64,000 nt of DNA from Rossellomorea sp. y25 (GTDB lineage Bacteria; Bacillota; Bacilli; Bacillales; Bacillaceae_B), in contig NZ_CP145886.1 in the NCBI RefSeq assembly GCF_038049935.1, positions 620,001-684,000 on the forward strand, written 5' to 3'. Of the stretch, positions 25,132-33,568 are shown piece after piece. The notes under the pieces are model-generated. The model was given only the letters and a program-made list of their open reading frames with translations, did no database searches and was not told the DNA's origin. The translations under genes and the position numbers were made by a program. The stretch's first letter is position 1. Each line of letters starts with the position of its first letter.

Positions 25132-25905
25132 TCAAACATTACTATGCTGTGATTGTTTATTCCCAGGGGCAAACCAACCAAACAAAGCGATCCCCACAAG
25201 AACACCGTAGAAAGTGAGTGTCCAACCAGTACTGTGAGGGAAATCATGATCCAGCACCCCGATATCTTCATGTGCAAGGGTAATGACCGCAAGCTTCACC
25301 CCGACCCATGCGACAATCGCATAAGCGGTAGTTTCTAAAGCTGGGCGCTTTTCAAGCAGCTGGACAAACCAGGTTGCCGCATATTTGATTAAGATCAGCC
25401 CGGCAATTCCTCCAAGGACGACAATCAGGAACTTCCCGCCGTCCATTCCGCCGAAATTATCCAGAGGAGAATCAGGCAGCCCAAGGGCAAGGGCCACAGC
25501 AGCTAGGATCGAATCAATGGCAAAGGCAAGGTCCGCCAATGCGATTTTCCCGACTGTCGGCCAAAAGCCTTTCCCTGCAGCTTCTTCTTCTGTGTCTTCC
25601 CGTATATTTTCGTTTTCTTTTCCAAAACGTGCTTTGATGACATGCTTTAAGCCCAGGTAAAGAAGGTAGGCTGCACCTATGGCCTGTATCTGCCAGACGT
25701 TTGCGATAAACGAAATGGCAAAGAGGGCACCAAAACGGAAGGCAAAGGCGAGGAAAATCCCATATTTAATGGCCCTTTTCTTCTCGTCGTCCGGCAGATG
25801 TTTTGCAATAACGGCGAGGACAAGGGCATTATCCGCTGATAACAAGCCTTCAAGGCCAATAAGGATCAGTAATGTCCATCCGTATTCTAACCAGATTGAT
25901 TCCAA
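25132..25905 (-). CDS. TerC family integral membrane protein (YceF/MeeF-like)
   Basis: A 257-residue protein with about seven membrane segments. The TerC signatures are GLEGLLSADNALVLAV (about 18-33) and IALADLAFAIDSILAAVAL (about 121-139), whose acidic residues are thought to bind metal. B. subtilis YceF (257 aa) and YkoY belong here and are linked to Mn supply of exported enzymes. The B. subtilis ykoY gene has a yybP-ykoY Mn riboswitch. I looked for one upstream and did not see it; only short hairpins (25934-25946, 26027-26062) are present. Confidence 0.85.
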   Translation of the reverse strand: MESIWLEYGWTLLILIGLEGLLSADNALVLAVIAKHLPDDEKKRAIKYGIFLAFAFRFGALFAISFIANVWQIQAIGAAYLLYLGLKHVIKARFGKENENIREDTEEEAAGKGFWPTVGKIALADLAFAIDSILAAVALALGLPDSPLDNFGGMDGGKFLIVVLGGIAGLILIKYAATWFVQLLEKRPALETTAYAIVAWVGVKLAVITLAHEDIGVLDHDFPHSTGWTLTFYGVLVGIALFGWFAPGNKQSQHSNV

Positions 25906-26026
25906 GCGTAAAACTCCTTCCTAGTGAATATGCAACCCGATACGGGTCATACCTTTTGAAAATAAGTTCACATGGTTAGCTTCCCACTTAATTTGCATCT
26001 GATACTTTCGTTTTTAGTGATGGAAG

Positions 26027-26062
26027 GACGGAAGCAGAATCCAATTTCCTTTTGCTTCCGTC
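26027..26062. promoter_or_regulatory. strong inverted repeat between terC and vmlR
   Basis: GACGGAAGCA (26027-26036) / TGCTTCCGTC (26053-26062), a perfect 10-bp dyad with a 16-base loop. Its right arm overlaps the vmlR -35 element. It may be an operator or a leader hairpin of the divergent terC gene. Confidence 0.5.
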
Positions 26063-26080
26063 ATCCCTTCATGGTATAGT
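26052..26080 (+). promoter_or_regulatory. vmlR promoter
   Basis: TTGCTT (26052-26057), 17 bp, TATAGT (26075-26080). It places the transcript start about 30 bases before the leader ORF. Confidence 0.55.
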
Positions 26081-26086
26081 TAATTT

Positions 26087-26290
26087 ACTAATTATGACAG
26101 GAGTGATGGGTGGACGATGAAGAACTAATCTTATTTTCGCGACGTTTGAAATTTCATATTTCAAATCAACCAAAATAGGATTAGTCTGCCCATTTTTATT
26201 ACATCGTCTGAGCCATTGATTTCAAGTGGCTTCTTTGAGCGCGACAGGTACGGCTAATCCTTCCAGAAGAAATGGGAGGATTTTTTTGTT
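26087..26290 (+). promoter_or_regulatory. vmlR attenuator leader with short leader ORF, antiterminator and terminator
   Basis: A leader ORF ATG-AAG-AAC-TAA (26117-26128, MKN) runs into strand A, ACTAATCTTATTTT (26124-26137). A pairs with strand B, AAAATAGGATTAGT (26172-26185). GGATTAG of strand B can instead pair with CTAATCC (26254-26260) in strand C. Strand C also forms the terminator AATCCTTCC (26256-26264) / GGGAGGATT (26274-26282) plus T run. A ribosome stalled by antibiotic on the leader ORF would free B to pair with C and let transcription continue. This is the ribosome-mediated attenuation known for vmlR and other ARE ABC-F genes. Confidence 0.8.
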
Positions 26291-26317
26291 CTCCCTTTGA
26301 TGAGAGGGGAAGATCGT

Positions 26318-27949
26318 ATGAGAGAATTAATGAAATTAGTGAATATAAGCTATGAAATCATGGATCAGAATATTATTGAGGGTGTAAAAGCGAGTGTGCA
26401 GGAAGGGGATGTCATCGGGATCATCGGGCAGAATGGTGCGGGTAAATCTACACTTCTGCAGTTGATTAACGGGGATTTAGTACCCTCCGAAGGCACAATC
26501 CAATGGTTGCAGCATGACTTGAACATCGGTATGGTCGAGCAGGAAATGGAATCCTATTCCATCAACGACACGACCCCCTCCGAATCCAGGTTACTGGAAA
26601 AATGGCATGTTCCCGACAATGATTTTCAGCATTTGAGCGGCGGTGAAAAGCTGAAGGCGAGGCTTGCAAAAGGCTTTGCGAAAAACAGAGACCTCCTTCT
26701 GCTGGATGAACCAACGAATCACCTGGATCAGGAAAGCATGGAGATCCTGACAAAACAGGTCAAGGAATATAAAGGGACGATCATTCTTGTGTCCCATGAC
26801 CGGTATTTTCTGGATGAAGCCGTAACAAAGATATGGTCGATTGAAGGCAGAAAGCTCCTTGAGCATAGAGGGAATTATTCGAGCTACATGGAGGCACGAA
26901 AACAGAAACGGCTGTCCCAGCAGCGTGAATATGAAAAGCAGCAGAAGATGGTGGAAAGGATCGAAAGTCAGATCAGCGAGCTCAATTCCTGGTCACAAAA
27001 AGCCCATGCTCAATCCACGAAACAGGAAGGATATAAAGAATACTACCGTGTAAAAGCAAAGCGGACGGACAGTCAGGTGAAATCGAAGCAAAAGCGTCTT
27101 GAGAAAGAGCTTGAGAGGGCAAAGGTGGAAGAGGTTGAGGAAGAACATACGGTGCGATTCTCCCTTAAGGCCACATATAAGACCGGAAAGCGGTTCCTGG
27201 AAGTGAAGGATCTGACGAAAGCTTTCGAGGGACGAATCCTATTCAGGAACGCCAATTTTACGATCCAGCATGGCGAAAAGGTCTCGATCACCGGACCGAA
27301 TGGCAGCGGGAAGACGACATTATTGAAGGTGATCCTGGGGCAGGAGAAGGCTGACGGTGAAGTATGGGTTTCACCATCTGCCCAAATCGGCTATCTGACG
27401 CAGGAAGTGTTCGACCTTCCTCTTGACGAAACGCCCGAGCAGCTTTTCCACCAGGAAACATTCGAGGAAAGAGGGAAAGTCCAGACGCTCATGAAGCACT
27501 TGGGATTCCAGACGACCCACTGGCGGGAACCGATCAGGAATATGAGCATGGGTGAGCGTGTAAAGTGCAAATTGATGAAGTATATTTTAGAAGAAAGAGA
27601 TGTGCTGATCCTGGATGAGCCGACGAATCATCTTGATCTGGCATCGCGTGAACAGCTTGAGGATACTCTCGCCAAGTACAGTGGAACTTTGATCGTCGTG
27701 TCCCATGACCGGTATTTTCTAGAGAAGACGACGAGTACCAAACTTGTGATTGAGAACGAAGGGATTCATAAACGGCTGAATGAACCTGCTCCAGAACGGG
27801 ATGAGCAGGGGGAATTGAGGCTGAAACTGGAGACGGAGAGACAGGATGTGTTGGGGAGGCTCAGTTTTATGACGCCGGGTGATAAAGGGTATGCTGAATT
27901 GGATAAGAAATTCTTAGAGCTTACGAAGGCGATCAATGGGTTGAAGTGA
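26318..27949 (+). CDS. vmlR: VmlR-type ABC-F ribosome protection protein
   Basis: A 543-residue cytoplasmic protein with two ABC domains and no membrane segment. Features: Walker A GQNGAGKST (about 38) and GPNGSGKTT (about 331), signatures LSGGEKLKARLAKG and MSMGERVKCKLMKY, Walker B LLLDEPTNHLD and LILDEPTNHLD, and the charged interdomain linker (QKRLSQQREYEKQQKMVERIES). The sequence follows B. subtilis VmlR throughout. VmlR binds the ribosomal E site and dislodges virginiamycin M, lincosamides and pleuromutilins. AGAGGGGA lies seven bases before ATG 26318. The leader attenuator is intact, so drug-inducible expression is expected. Confidence 0.93.
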   Translation: MRELMKLVNISYEIMDQNIIEGVKASVQEGDVIGIIGQNGAGKSTLLQLINGDLVPSEGTIQWLQHDLNIGMVEQEMESYSINDTTPSESRLLEKWHVPDNDFQHLSGGEKLKARLAKGFAKNRDLLLLDEPTNHLDQESMEILTKQVKEYKGTIILVSHDRYFLDEAVTKIWSIEGRKLLEHRGNYSSYMEARKQKRLSQQREYEKQQKMVERIESQISELNSWSQKAHAQSTKQEGYKEYYRVKAKRTDSQVKSKQKRLEKELERAKVEEVEEEHTVRFSLKATYKTGKRFLEVKDLTKAFEGRILFRNANFTIQHGEKVSITGPNGSGKTTLLKVILGQEKADGEVWVSPSAQIGYLTQEVFDLPLDETPEQLFHQETFEERGKVQTLMKHLGFQTTHWREPIRNMSMGERVKCKLMKYILEERDVLILDEPTNHLDLASREQLEDTLAKYSGTLIVVSHDRYFLEKTTSTKLVIENEGIHKRLNEPAPERDEQGELRLKLETERQDVLGRLSFMTPGDKGYAELDKKFLELTKAINGLK

Positions 27950-28098
27950 TCATTTTTATGAGAACAAATAATACCGGGCACGACATTATATCGGTTTTCG
28001 GTTGTTTTCTTGAATTTTGCCTGTTGGTAGATGGTATTGCTGCTAATAGTCCTGAGTTGGGGATAAACTAACATATACTTACAATGAGGAGTGAGAGT

Positions 28099-28362
28099 AT
28101 GTTCTTGCAAGGGACCATTATTGCGGGGGATTTTGATTCAACTACTAATGAATTTTCTATACAGAAAGTAAAGGATTTGAATACAGAGTCAGTCCTCAAT
28201 AAGAATCAGATCGATAGTATCTATCAATATTTAAAAAAACATCAAAACGAAGATGACGGACAAATTATTACACTAAATGATCAAATGCCTGTACGCTTAT
28301 CACAGGTTGAACTAAATGATTTGATCAGTGATGTAGAGAAAGTGCTTTCCATGTATCAGTGA
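28099..28362 (+). CDS. small protein of unknown function
   Basis: An 87-residue acidic soluble protein (MFLQGTIIAGDFDSTTNEFS). Its C-terminal half QIDSIYQYLKKHQ and VELNDLISDVEKVLSMY is predicted helical. AATGAGGAGTGA precedes ATG 28099; the earlier ATG at 28084 overlaps that site. Family not recognised. Confidence 0.65.
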   Translation: MFLQGTIIAGDFDSTTNEFSIQKVKDLNTESVLNKNQIDSIYQYLKKHQNEDDGQIITLNDQMPVRLSQVELNDLISDVEKVLSMYQ

Positions 28363-28473
28363 AATAGGATTGTTGGGTACAGGATTTGCCTTAACTCCTA
28401 AATGGCGATCACTCATCGGCTTTTCAGGTAAAAGATGTTATATTTATCTGTAACAATAGAACGCTGGGAAGTG

Positions 28474-28806
28474 ATGGATATCCTTTATGCAACGATTTTA
28501 TTTATATGTGCCGGTCTAGCTGAAATTGGTGGCGGGTACCTGATTTGGCTTTGGTTAAGAGAGGGAAAACCTGCTTATCTGGGGTTATTAGGAGGGCTCG
28601 CATTAGCTTTGTACGGTGTCATTGCAACACTTCAAACCTTTCCATCGTTCGGCAGGGTGTATGCAGCATATGGAGGAGTCTTTATTGTCCTCTCTGTTTT
28701 ATGGGGCTGGGGAATTGATAAAGAAACACCTGATTTATATGATTGGGTTGGTGCCGGTATTTGCTTAGTCGGGGTATCGGTCATGCTTTTTGCACCCCGG
28801 CAGTGA
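28474..28806 (+). CDS. YnfA/UPF0060 family membrane protein
   Basis: A 110-residue protein of four membrane segments: [36 protein letters not shown], the hallmark of UPF0060, followed by [20 protein letters not shown]. The family resembles half-size SMR-like transporters, but its substrate is not established. ATG 28474 gives the family length. GGGAAG lies before it. Confidence 0.83.
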   Translation: MDILYATILFICAGLAEIGGGYLIWLWLREGKPAYLGLLGGLALALYGVIATLQTFPSFGRVYAAYGGVFIVLSVLWGWGIDKETPDLYDWVGAGICLVGVSVMLFAPRQ

Positions 28807-28820
28807 TGAATAAATTTCAT

Positions 28821-28856
28821 ACAAAAAGGCTCAGAGCTTAATTCTGGGCCTTTTTG
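28821..28856. terminator. bidirectional terminator between the YnfA-like gene and a small minus-strand gene
   Basis: ACAAAAAGGCtCAGA / TCTGgGCCTTTTTGT, long A/T flanks on both strands. Confidence 0.88.
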
Positions 28857-28867
28857 TGTGCAGCAGA

Positions 28868-29059
28868 TCAATTTCCACCCGTATACCACTTGTACTGATT
28901 GGAGTCTGCGCGGCATTGCGTGTTATATCCCTCACTCTTATGGGTGTCGTAGCAATCACCCGTGAGGTAGCCTTGGGAAAAGTATTTCTCTTTGATGCTG
29001 CCTCCGATTGCTACTGCACCCAGGAAAGAGAGGGGAATCAGGACGAATAACCAAACCAT
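28868..29059 (-). CDS. small exported or membrane-anchored protein
   Basis: A 63-residue protein with an N-terminal hydrophobic segment (MVWLFVLIPLSFLGAVAIGG). The tail is polar and aromatic with two cysteines (GDCYDTH, NTQCRAD) that could form a disulfide. AGAAGG lies eight bases before the ATG, and the bidirectional terminator follows the stop. Family not recognised. Confidence 0.6.
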   Translation of the reverse strand: MVWLFVLIPLSFLGAVAIGGSIKEKYFSQGYLTGDCYDTHKSEGYNTQCRADSNQYKWYTGGN

Positions 29060-29161
29060 TCTAAAAACCTTCTTTATAACCGAGTTAGGTGAAAGCAGGT
29101 GACAACCCTGTTGTAATAGCTCATAGATGTGGAGATCCCGGAGAAAAAAAGATGAAGAAGT

Positions 29162-29188
29162 GGGACAAGGGACCTGTCCCTGCGTCCC
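29162..29188. repeat. nested GGGAC/GTCCC palindrome
   Basis: GGGAC-aa-GGGAC-ct-GTCCC-tgc-GTCCC. A related element lies at 30840-30866. Confidence 0.8.
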
Positions 29189-29256
29189 ATCCTGCTACTA
29201 TCTCCGTTGAACATATGGAAAAATATAGATAATATTTCGACGTGGGAGAGGCAGGT

Positions 29257-29331
29257 TTGTACCTGGTACAAAAGCGTTGAATTGTACCAGGTACAAAAAC
29301 GTTGAATTGTACCAGGTACGAAAAAAGACCG
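29257..29331. repeat. 25-bp tandem array with palindromic core GTACCAGGTAC
   Basis: TTGTACC starts at 29257, 29282 and 29307, exactly 25 bp apart. The unit begins TTGTACCAGGTACAAAAACG. The first copy has CTGG instead of CAGG, so the core dyad is kept. Confidence 0.88.
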
Positions 29332-29493
29332 TTAGTACCCGGCATAGATAATCAGATGGCGGATAAAGGTTTTCAGCAAGTTGTTTTGGATTTACAGGAA
29401 TCAAGCGTTGCACATTCCCCAAGCAGATGAATGGTCAAAACATCTTTTCATCTACTATGATATTCCTTGAACAACAAGAAGGAGGCAAAAACC

Positions 29494-30615
29494 ATGAATG
29501 CAAAGTATAAAGATTTATTTACCCCATATAGATTCAAAAACGGAATAGAGCTGAAAAACCGTATCATCATGGCACCGATGACGAACTTTTCATCAGATGA
29601 TGATGGAAATGTAACGGATGCAGAGGTAGACTATTATGCCCGCCGTTCGAAGGGTGTCAGCATGGTTGTCACAGCTTGTACGTATGTGACACCTAACGGG
29701 AAGGGATTCCCTGGTGAATTTGGTGGTGACACGGATGAAATGATCCCGAGTCTTGAACGATTGGCGGGAGCAATCAAGGATCAGGGTGCGAAGGCGATAT
29801 TGCAGATTTTCCATGGCGGGGTGCAGTGTCCTTCTGACCTGGTTCCTGATGGCGACGTTGTCAGTGCGAGTGATGTGATGGGTGACAATCAAGAGAAGAA
29901 AGCAAGAGCTTTAACGGAGGCTGAGATCGAGGAAATCATCGAAGCTTTCGGAGAAACGACCTGCCGTGCAATCGTGGCCGGCTATGACGGCGTCGAGATT
30001 CACGGAGCAAACGGTTATTTGATCCATCAGTTCTTTTCTCCAATGACAAATCAGCGAGAGGATCGTTTTGGAGGCAGCTTGGAGAAACGGATGACATTCC
30101 CGATGGCGATCGTGGATAAGGTGAAGAGTGTGGTTGATGAGCATGCCAAGCATCCATTCATCGTCGGCTACCGTTTTTCACCTGAAGAGCCTGAGGAGAA
30201 TGGATTCTCCATGGGGGATACTCTTTCCTTGGTAGACGCATTAGCAGACAAAGATCTGGATTATCTGCATGTGTCTCTATTCGATTTCTTCTCGAAACCG
30301 AGAAGAGGCGTGGAGGATGTAGAGAAAACGAGAATGGATTACCTGCTTGAAACGATTGCAGATCGTACTCCACTTATCGGTGTAGGCTCTATCTACTCTG
30401 CAGAAGATGCGCGTAAAGCATTTGAGACAGGGGTTCCTCTATTGGCACTGGGGCGCGGTCTCATCATCGATCCCGATTGGGTACAGAAGCTTGCAGACGG
30501 GAAAGAAGATGAAATTGTGACGGAGATCGATAAGGAAAAGCAGGAACAGTTAGTAGTGCCTGATCCTTTATGGAATGCAATCATTCATACGCCAGGGTGG
30601 TTCCCGGGGGTATAA
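29494..30615 (+). CDS. NADH:flavin oxidoreductase, old yellow enzyme family
   Basis: A 373-residue FMN-dependent TIM-barrel enzyme. Seen are FKNGIELKNRIIMAPMTNFSSDD, the active-site loop GYDGVEIHGANGYLIHQFFSP, the RFGGSLEKR phosphate-binding segment and LLALGRGLIIDPDW near the end. The His-Gly-Ala-Asn motif takes the place of HxxN in substrate binding. It likely reduces activated alkenes or nitro compounds with NAD(P)H. AAGGAGG lies nine bases before ATG 29494. It is a single-gene unit with its own terminator. Confidence 0.88.
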   Translation: MNAKYKDLFTPYRFKNGIELKNRIIMAPMTNFSSDDDGNVTDAEVDYYARRSKGVSMVVTACTYVTPNGKGFPGEFGGDTDEMIPSLERLAGAIKDQGAKAILQIFHGGVQCPSDLVPDGDVVSASDVMGDNQEKKARALTEAEIEEIIEAFGETTCRAIVAGYDGVEIHGANGYLIHQFFSPMTNQREDRFGGSLEKRMTFPMAIVDKVKSVVDEHAKHPFIVGYRFSPEEPEENGFSMGDTLSLVDALADKDLDYLHVSLFDFFSKPRRGVEDVEKTRMDYLLETIADRTPLIGVGSIYSAEDARKAFETGVPLLALGRGLIIDPDWVQKLADGKEDEIVTEIDKEKQEQLVVPDPLWNAIIHTPGWFPGV

Positions 30616-30637
30616 GGCACGTAGTTATATTAAGCTT

Positions 30638-30670
30638 AAAGGCAACTGCCTATAGTGGCAGTTGCCTTTT
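30638..30670 (+). terminator. terminator after the OYE gene
   Basis: AAAGGCAACTGCC / GGCAGTTGCCTTTT, perfect 13-bp stem. Confidence 0.93.
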
Positions 30671-30839
30671 CTGTTACCAAAGTGATCTTTAACAATATGA
30701 ACTTTTTTTCTATCTTCAATTGGTGTGTGGCCAATGTGAATTGGGAGGGATCTCAAGTTGGATCAATCCCCCACCACTCATAACAAAGTACATTCCAGAA
30801 TATGATTTCTAAGTGTGTTCAATTACAAAATGCATAAAT

Positions 30840-30866
30840 GGGACAGTAAACCTGTCCCCCTGTCCC
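30840..30866. repeat. GGGACAG/CTGTCCC hairpin
   Basis: GGGACAG (30840-30846) / CTGTCCC (30860-30866) with an inner CTGTCCCC copy, just upstream of the DUF6526 gene. Related to 29162-29188. The rest of 30671-30910 shows nothing further. Confidence 0.7.
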
Positions 30867-30910
30867 GCACATCTGGTATATAATGAATCTATAAACCTTT
30901 GGAGGTACAT

Positions 30911-31339
30911 ATGAAACAACAAAGCTATGAGAATCACAGTAAGATCGATCCGTTGTATCATTATGGGATAGCACTTTTATCGATTGTGACGTTGGTATTA
31001 TCGATTACGTTCTTCGTAAAAAATGTGGGGACAGAGGCGCTCCTCAGTTTTATTGTGCTGTTCGCTGCGATTACGTTCCTGTTTATGACGGTGAAGCTGC
31101 GATTATATGCTCTCCAGCTTCAGGACCGGATCATTCGCAACGAAGAAAATTTCCGTTATTATCGCTTAACGGGGAATCGGTTAGATCCTACTATTTCCAT
31201 GAAACAGGTGATCGCCCTGAGGTTTGCCCCGGATGAGGAATTTCCAGGTTTAGTGGAACGCACATTAACAGAGGACTTAACTGCAAAGGATATTAAAAAA
31301 GCTGTACAAAACTGGCGTGCAGATCATCACCGCGTATAG
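30911..31339 (+). CDS. DUF6526 family membrane protein
   Basis: A 142-residue protein with two membrane segments (GIALLSIVTLVLSITFFV and LLSFIVLFAAITFLFMTV). They follow a polar start ENHSKIDPLYHYG, which is characteristic of this family. The C-terminal part LQDRIIRNEENFRYYRLTG is cytoplasmic. Function is unknown. TTTGGAGG lies five bases before ATG 30911. Confidence 0.75.
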   Translation: MKQQSYENHSKIDPLYHYGIALLSIVTLVLSITFFVKNVGTEALLSFIVLFAAITFLFMTVKLRLYALQLQDRIIRNEENFRYYRLTGNRLDPTISMKQVIALRFAPDEEFPGLVERTLTEDLTAKDIKKAVQNWRADHHRV

Positions 31340-31354
31340 ACATCTAAAGAACGG

Positions 31355-31384
31355 ACCGCTCACTCATGGGCGGTTACATTTTTG
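31355..31384 (+). terminator. probable terminator after the DUF6526 gene
   Basis: ACCGC / GCGGT stem followed by TACATTTTTG, a few bases before the ABC gene ribosome binding site. Confidence 0.55.
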
Positions 31385-31400
31385 TAAAAGGAGGCTCGTT

Positions 31401-32327
31401 ATGACGAACGGGATTATGGTAGACGTAAAAGGTCTTGTGAAAAAATATGGTTCCTTCACTGCTGTGAAAGAAGTCCGGTTCCACGTGGAAAAGGGAGAGA
31501 TATTCGGCCTGCTTGGTCCGAATGGAGCGGGGAAAACGACGACGATCGAGATGCTTGTGGGACTCCGGAAGCCGGATGAGGGGACGGCAACCTTAGCCGG
31601 CTTTGACGTTCGGAAAGACGTGAATAAGGTGAAGGAAGTAATCGGGGTTCAGCTTCAGTCGACCTCGTTGTTTGAGTTGCTGAAGGTGGAGGAGATCCTT
31701 CATTTGTATGCAAGTTTTTATCCGAGACATGTGGACATCGATCAATTGATCGAGGAGATGCTCCTGACCGAGAAGAGGAAGGACCGGATCAAGGGGCTGT
31801 CTGGCGGTCAGAAGCAGCGGCTCGCAATTGCCCTGGCGCTGATTCATGATCCGGATATCGTGTTTTTGGATGAGCCGACGACGGGATTGGATCCACAGGC
31901 GCGACGGACGCTTTGGGACATTGTGCTGCGCTTGAAGGAGCGGGGAAAGACCGTGATTCTGTCCACACATTATATGGATGAAGCCCATGTACTCTGTGAC
32001 CGCATCGGCATCATGGATCAAGGGGAGCTGATCGCCCTTGACACGCCGGCTAATCTGGTGAAGACACTGCAGTCGACGAGTACGGTAGAATTTCACCTCA
32101 CCAATCCACCTGAACAGGAGTGGTTCATGGAAATGGATGGAGTCGAGGAAGCTGCCATCAAGGATACGTTTGTCCAGCTGTATACAGATGATCTTCAGCT
32201 TTCCCTTACATCCTTGATCCAATTGTCTGAGGAGCACGATCTAAAAATCAGGGATCTTCAAACGCGGCAAGCGACATTAGAGGATGTCTTCATTCATATG
32301 ACAGGAAGGAGGCTGCGGGAATCATGA
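31401..32327 (+). CDS. ABC transporter ATP-binding protein (ABC-2 exporter, DrrA-like)
   Basis: A 308-residue ATPase: Walker A GPNGAGKTTT (about 39), signature LSGGQKQRLAIALAL (about 136), Walker B IVFLDEPTTGLD (about 156) and a switch His in STHYMDEAH. A C-terminal extension of about 80 residues ends TLEDVFIHMTGRRL, as in DrrA-type drug and lipid exporters. AAAGGAGG lies six bases before ATG 31401. The permease gene overlaps its stop by four bases (ATGA). Confidence 0.92.
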   Translation: MTNGIMVDVKGLVKKYGSFTAVKEVRFHVEKGEIFGLLGPNGAGKTTTIEMLVGLRKPDEGTATLAGFDVRKDVNKVKEVIGVQLQSTSLFELLKVEEILHLYASFYPRHVDIDQLIEEMLLTEKRKDRIKGLSGGQKQRLAIALALIHDPDIVFLDEPTTGLDPQARRTLWDIVLRLKERGKTVILSTHYMDEAHVLCDRIGIMDQGELIALDTPANLVKTLQSTSTVEFHLTNPPEQEWFMEMDGVEEAAIKDTFVQLYTDDLQLSLTSLIQLSEEHDLKIRDLQTRQATLEDVFIHMTGRRLRES

Positions 32328-33415
32328 GAGCTTATTGGCAGTTAACCCTGGCACAATTACGGATTTTTGCCCGTAACAAGCAAGTCCTATTCTTTACATT
32401 GCTCTTTCCGGTCATCCTGATGGTGGCCCTCGGGTCATTTGCAGGCGGGGGGAATTCGATTTCATTAACAGTGGGGATGATCGACGGGGATCAATCCGAA
32501 GCTTCGAAGGAATTAAAGGACTTATTTTATAAAAATGAGGGAATTGAGACAACGAAATATAAGAGTGTCAAAACGGGGAAAGAAGCCGTTGAGAATGGAG
32601 ATATTCAGCTTCTCATCGAAATCCCGAAAGGGTATGAAGATAACCTGAAGGAGGGGAACGAGGCTTTTTCCCTACCTGTGTACTATAATGAGAAAAACCT
32701 GACCACGTCAGAGCTTGGATTGACGGTGGTGAACGGAATCATCGATCAATACAGCAAGGACCTCGTGGACTACAAGCCGTTGGTGACGGTTGAAAAGGTA
32801 GGAATCGAAGCGTTGAATCTTCGATATGTAGATTTCCTTGTCCCTGGTATCGTAGCTATGATGATCATGAGCAACAATATGAACGGGGTGGCGGGTCAAA
32901 TTTCCGCCTGGCGTGAACGGGGGATCCTCCGCAGAATGCAGGGGACGAGACTGAAGGCTTCCACCTTTATCGCAGCCCAGATTACGGCGCGCTTGATGCT
33001 GAACGGGACCCAGGCATTGCTCGTCGTCCTGATCGCCGACCTCATCTTTGACATTAACGTCGCCGGTTCGTGGCTCGCCATGATCTTCTTCATCATCCTC
33101 GGAACCCTTGCCTTTATGGCACTTGGCTTTATCATCGCAGGAATGGCGAAGAATCCGGAAAGTGCCGGGCCGATTGCTGGATTTGTGACGTTCCCGATGC
33201 TGTTCCTTGGGGGCGTGTTCTTTCCAATCAACAATATGCCGGATCTTATTCAGCCGATCGTGAAGGTGCTGCCGATCGCTCATCTGAGTTCGGCTCTGAG
33301 AGAGACGATGAATCTTGGGACTCCGTTTTGGGAGTTGGGGATGGAGACCCTGATTTTGGGTGCTTGGCTTGTTGGCGGATTTGCGCTGGCTAGTTATGTG
33401 TTTAAGTGGGAGTAA
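32324..33415 (+). CDS. ABC-2 type transporter permease
   Basis: A 363-residue permease. One membrane segment (QVLFFTLLFPVILMVALGSF) is followed by a large extracytoplasmic domain of about 140 residues, then five segments. The typical GPIAGFVTFPMLFLGGVFFPINNMP and LPIAHLSSALRETM are near the end. Together with the upstream ATPase it forms an exporter of unknown substrate, perhaps a drug or cell-envelope compound. Translation is coupled through an ATGA overlap. Confidence 0.92.
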   Translation: MRAYWQLTLAQLRIFARNKQVLFFTLLFPVILMVALGSFAGGGNSISLTVGMIDGDQSEASKELKDLFYKNEGIETTKYKSVKTGKEAVENGDIQLLIEIPKGYEDNLKEGNEAFSLPVYYNEKNLTTSELGLTVVNGIIDQYSKDLVDYKPLVTVEKVGIEALNLRYVDFLVPGIVAMMIMSNNMNGVAGQISAWRERGILRRMQGTRLKASTFIAAQITARLMLNGTQALLVVLIADLIFDINVAGSWLAMIFFIILGTLAFMALGFIIAGMAKNPESAGPIAGFVTFPMLFLGGVFFPINNMPDLIQPIVKVLPIAHLSSALRETMNLGTPFWELGMETLILGAWLVGGFALASYVFKWE

Positions 33416-33418
33416 CAT

Positions 33419-33456
33419 AAAAAAGTCCAATCGGATCAACCCGGTTGGACTTTTTT
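33419..33456 (+). terminator. terminator after the ABC permease
   Basis: AAAAAAGTCCAATCGG / CCGGTTGGACTTTTTT. Confidence 0.92.
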
Positions 33457-33568
33457 ATGTCCTCTCCCTTAGCAGTTTGACTTCTTTCCACATCCTTTTC
33501 ATTCTTCTAGGTGCCGAATTACGCATCGACGAATGGCGTTGACACCCCGTACCAGTCATTTTCGTCTT

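Larger units (their letters stand above)
29060..29493. other. 434-bp intergenic region with hairpin and 25-bp repeats
   Basis: No gene is supported. It contains the GGGAC nested palindrome (29162-29188) and the GTACC(A/T)GGTAC 25-bp array (29257-29331). Short minus-strand reading frames through the array have no credible ribosome binding site. Confidence 0.6.

Noticed and set aside
25906..26060. yybP-ykoY manganese riboswitch before the TerC gene
   Set aside because: Expected from the gene family, but I could not find its conserved loops; only short unrelated hairpins are present.
29121..29422. Short minus-strand frames across the GTACCAGGTAC array
   Set aside because: Their peptides simply translate the repeats (e.g. 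VPGT), in several frames, without start signals.
31593..32237. 214-codon minus-strand frame
   Set aside because: It mirrors the ABC ATPase gene and has no ribosome binding site or domain.
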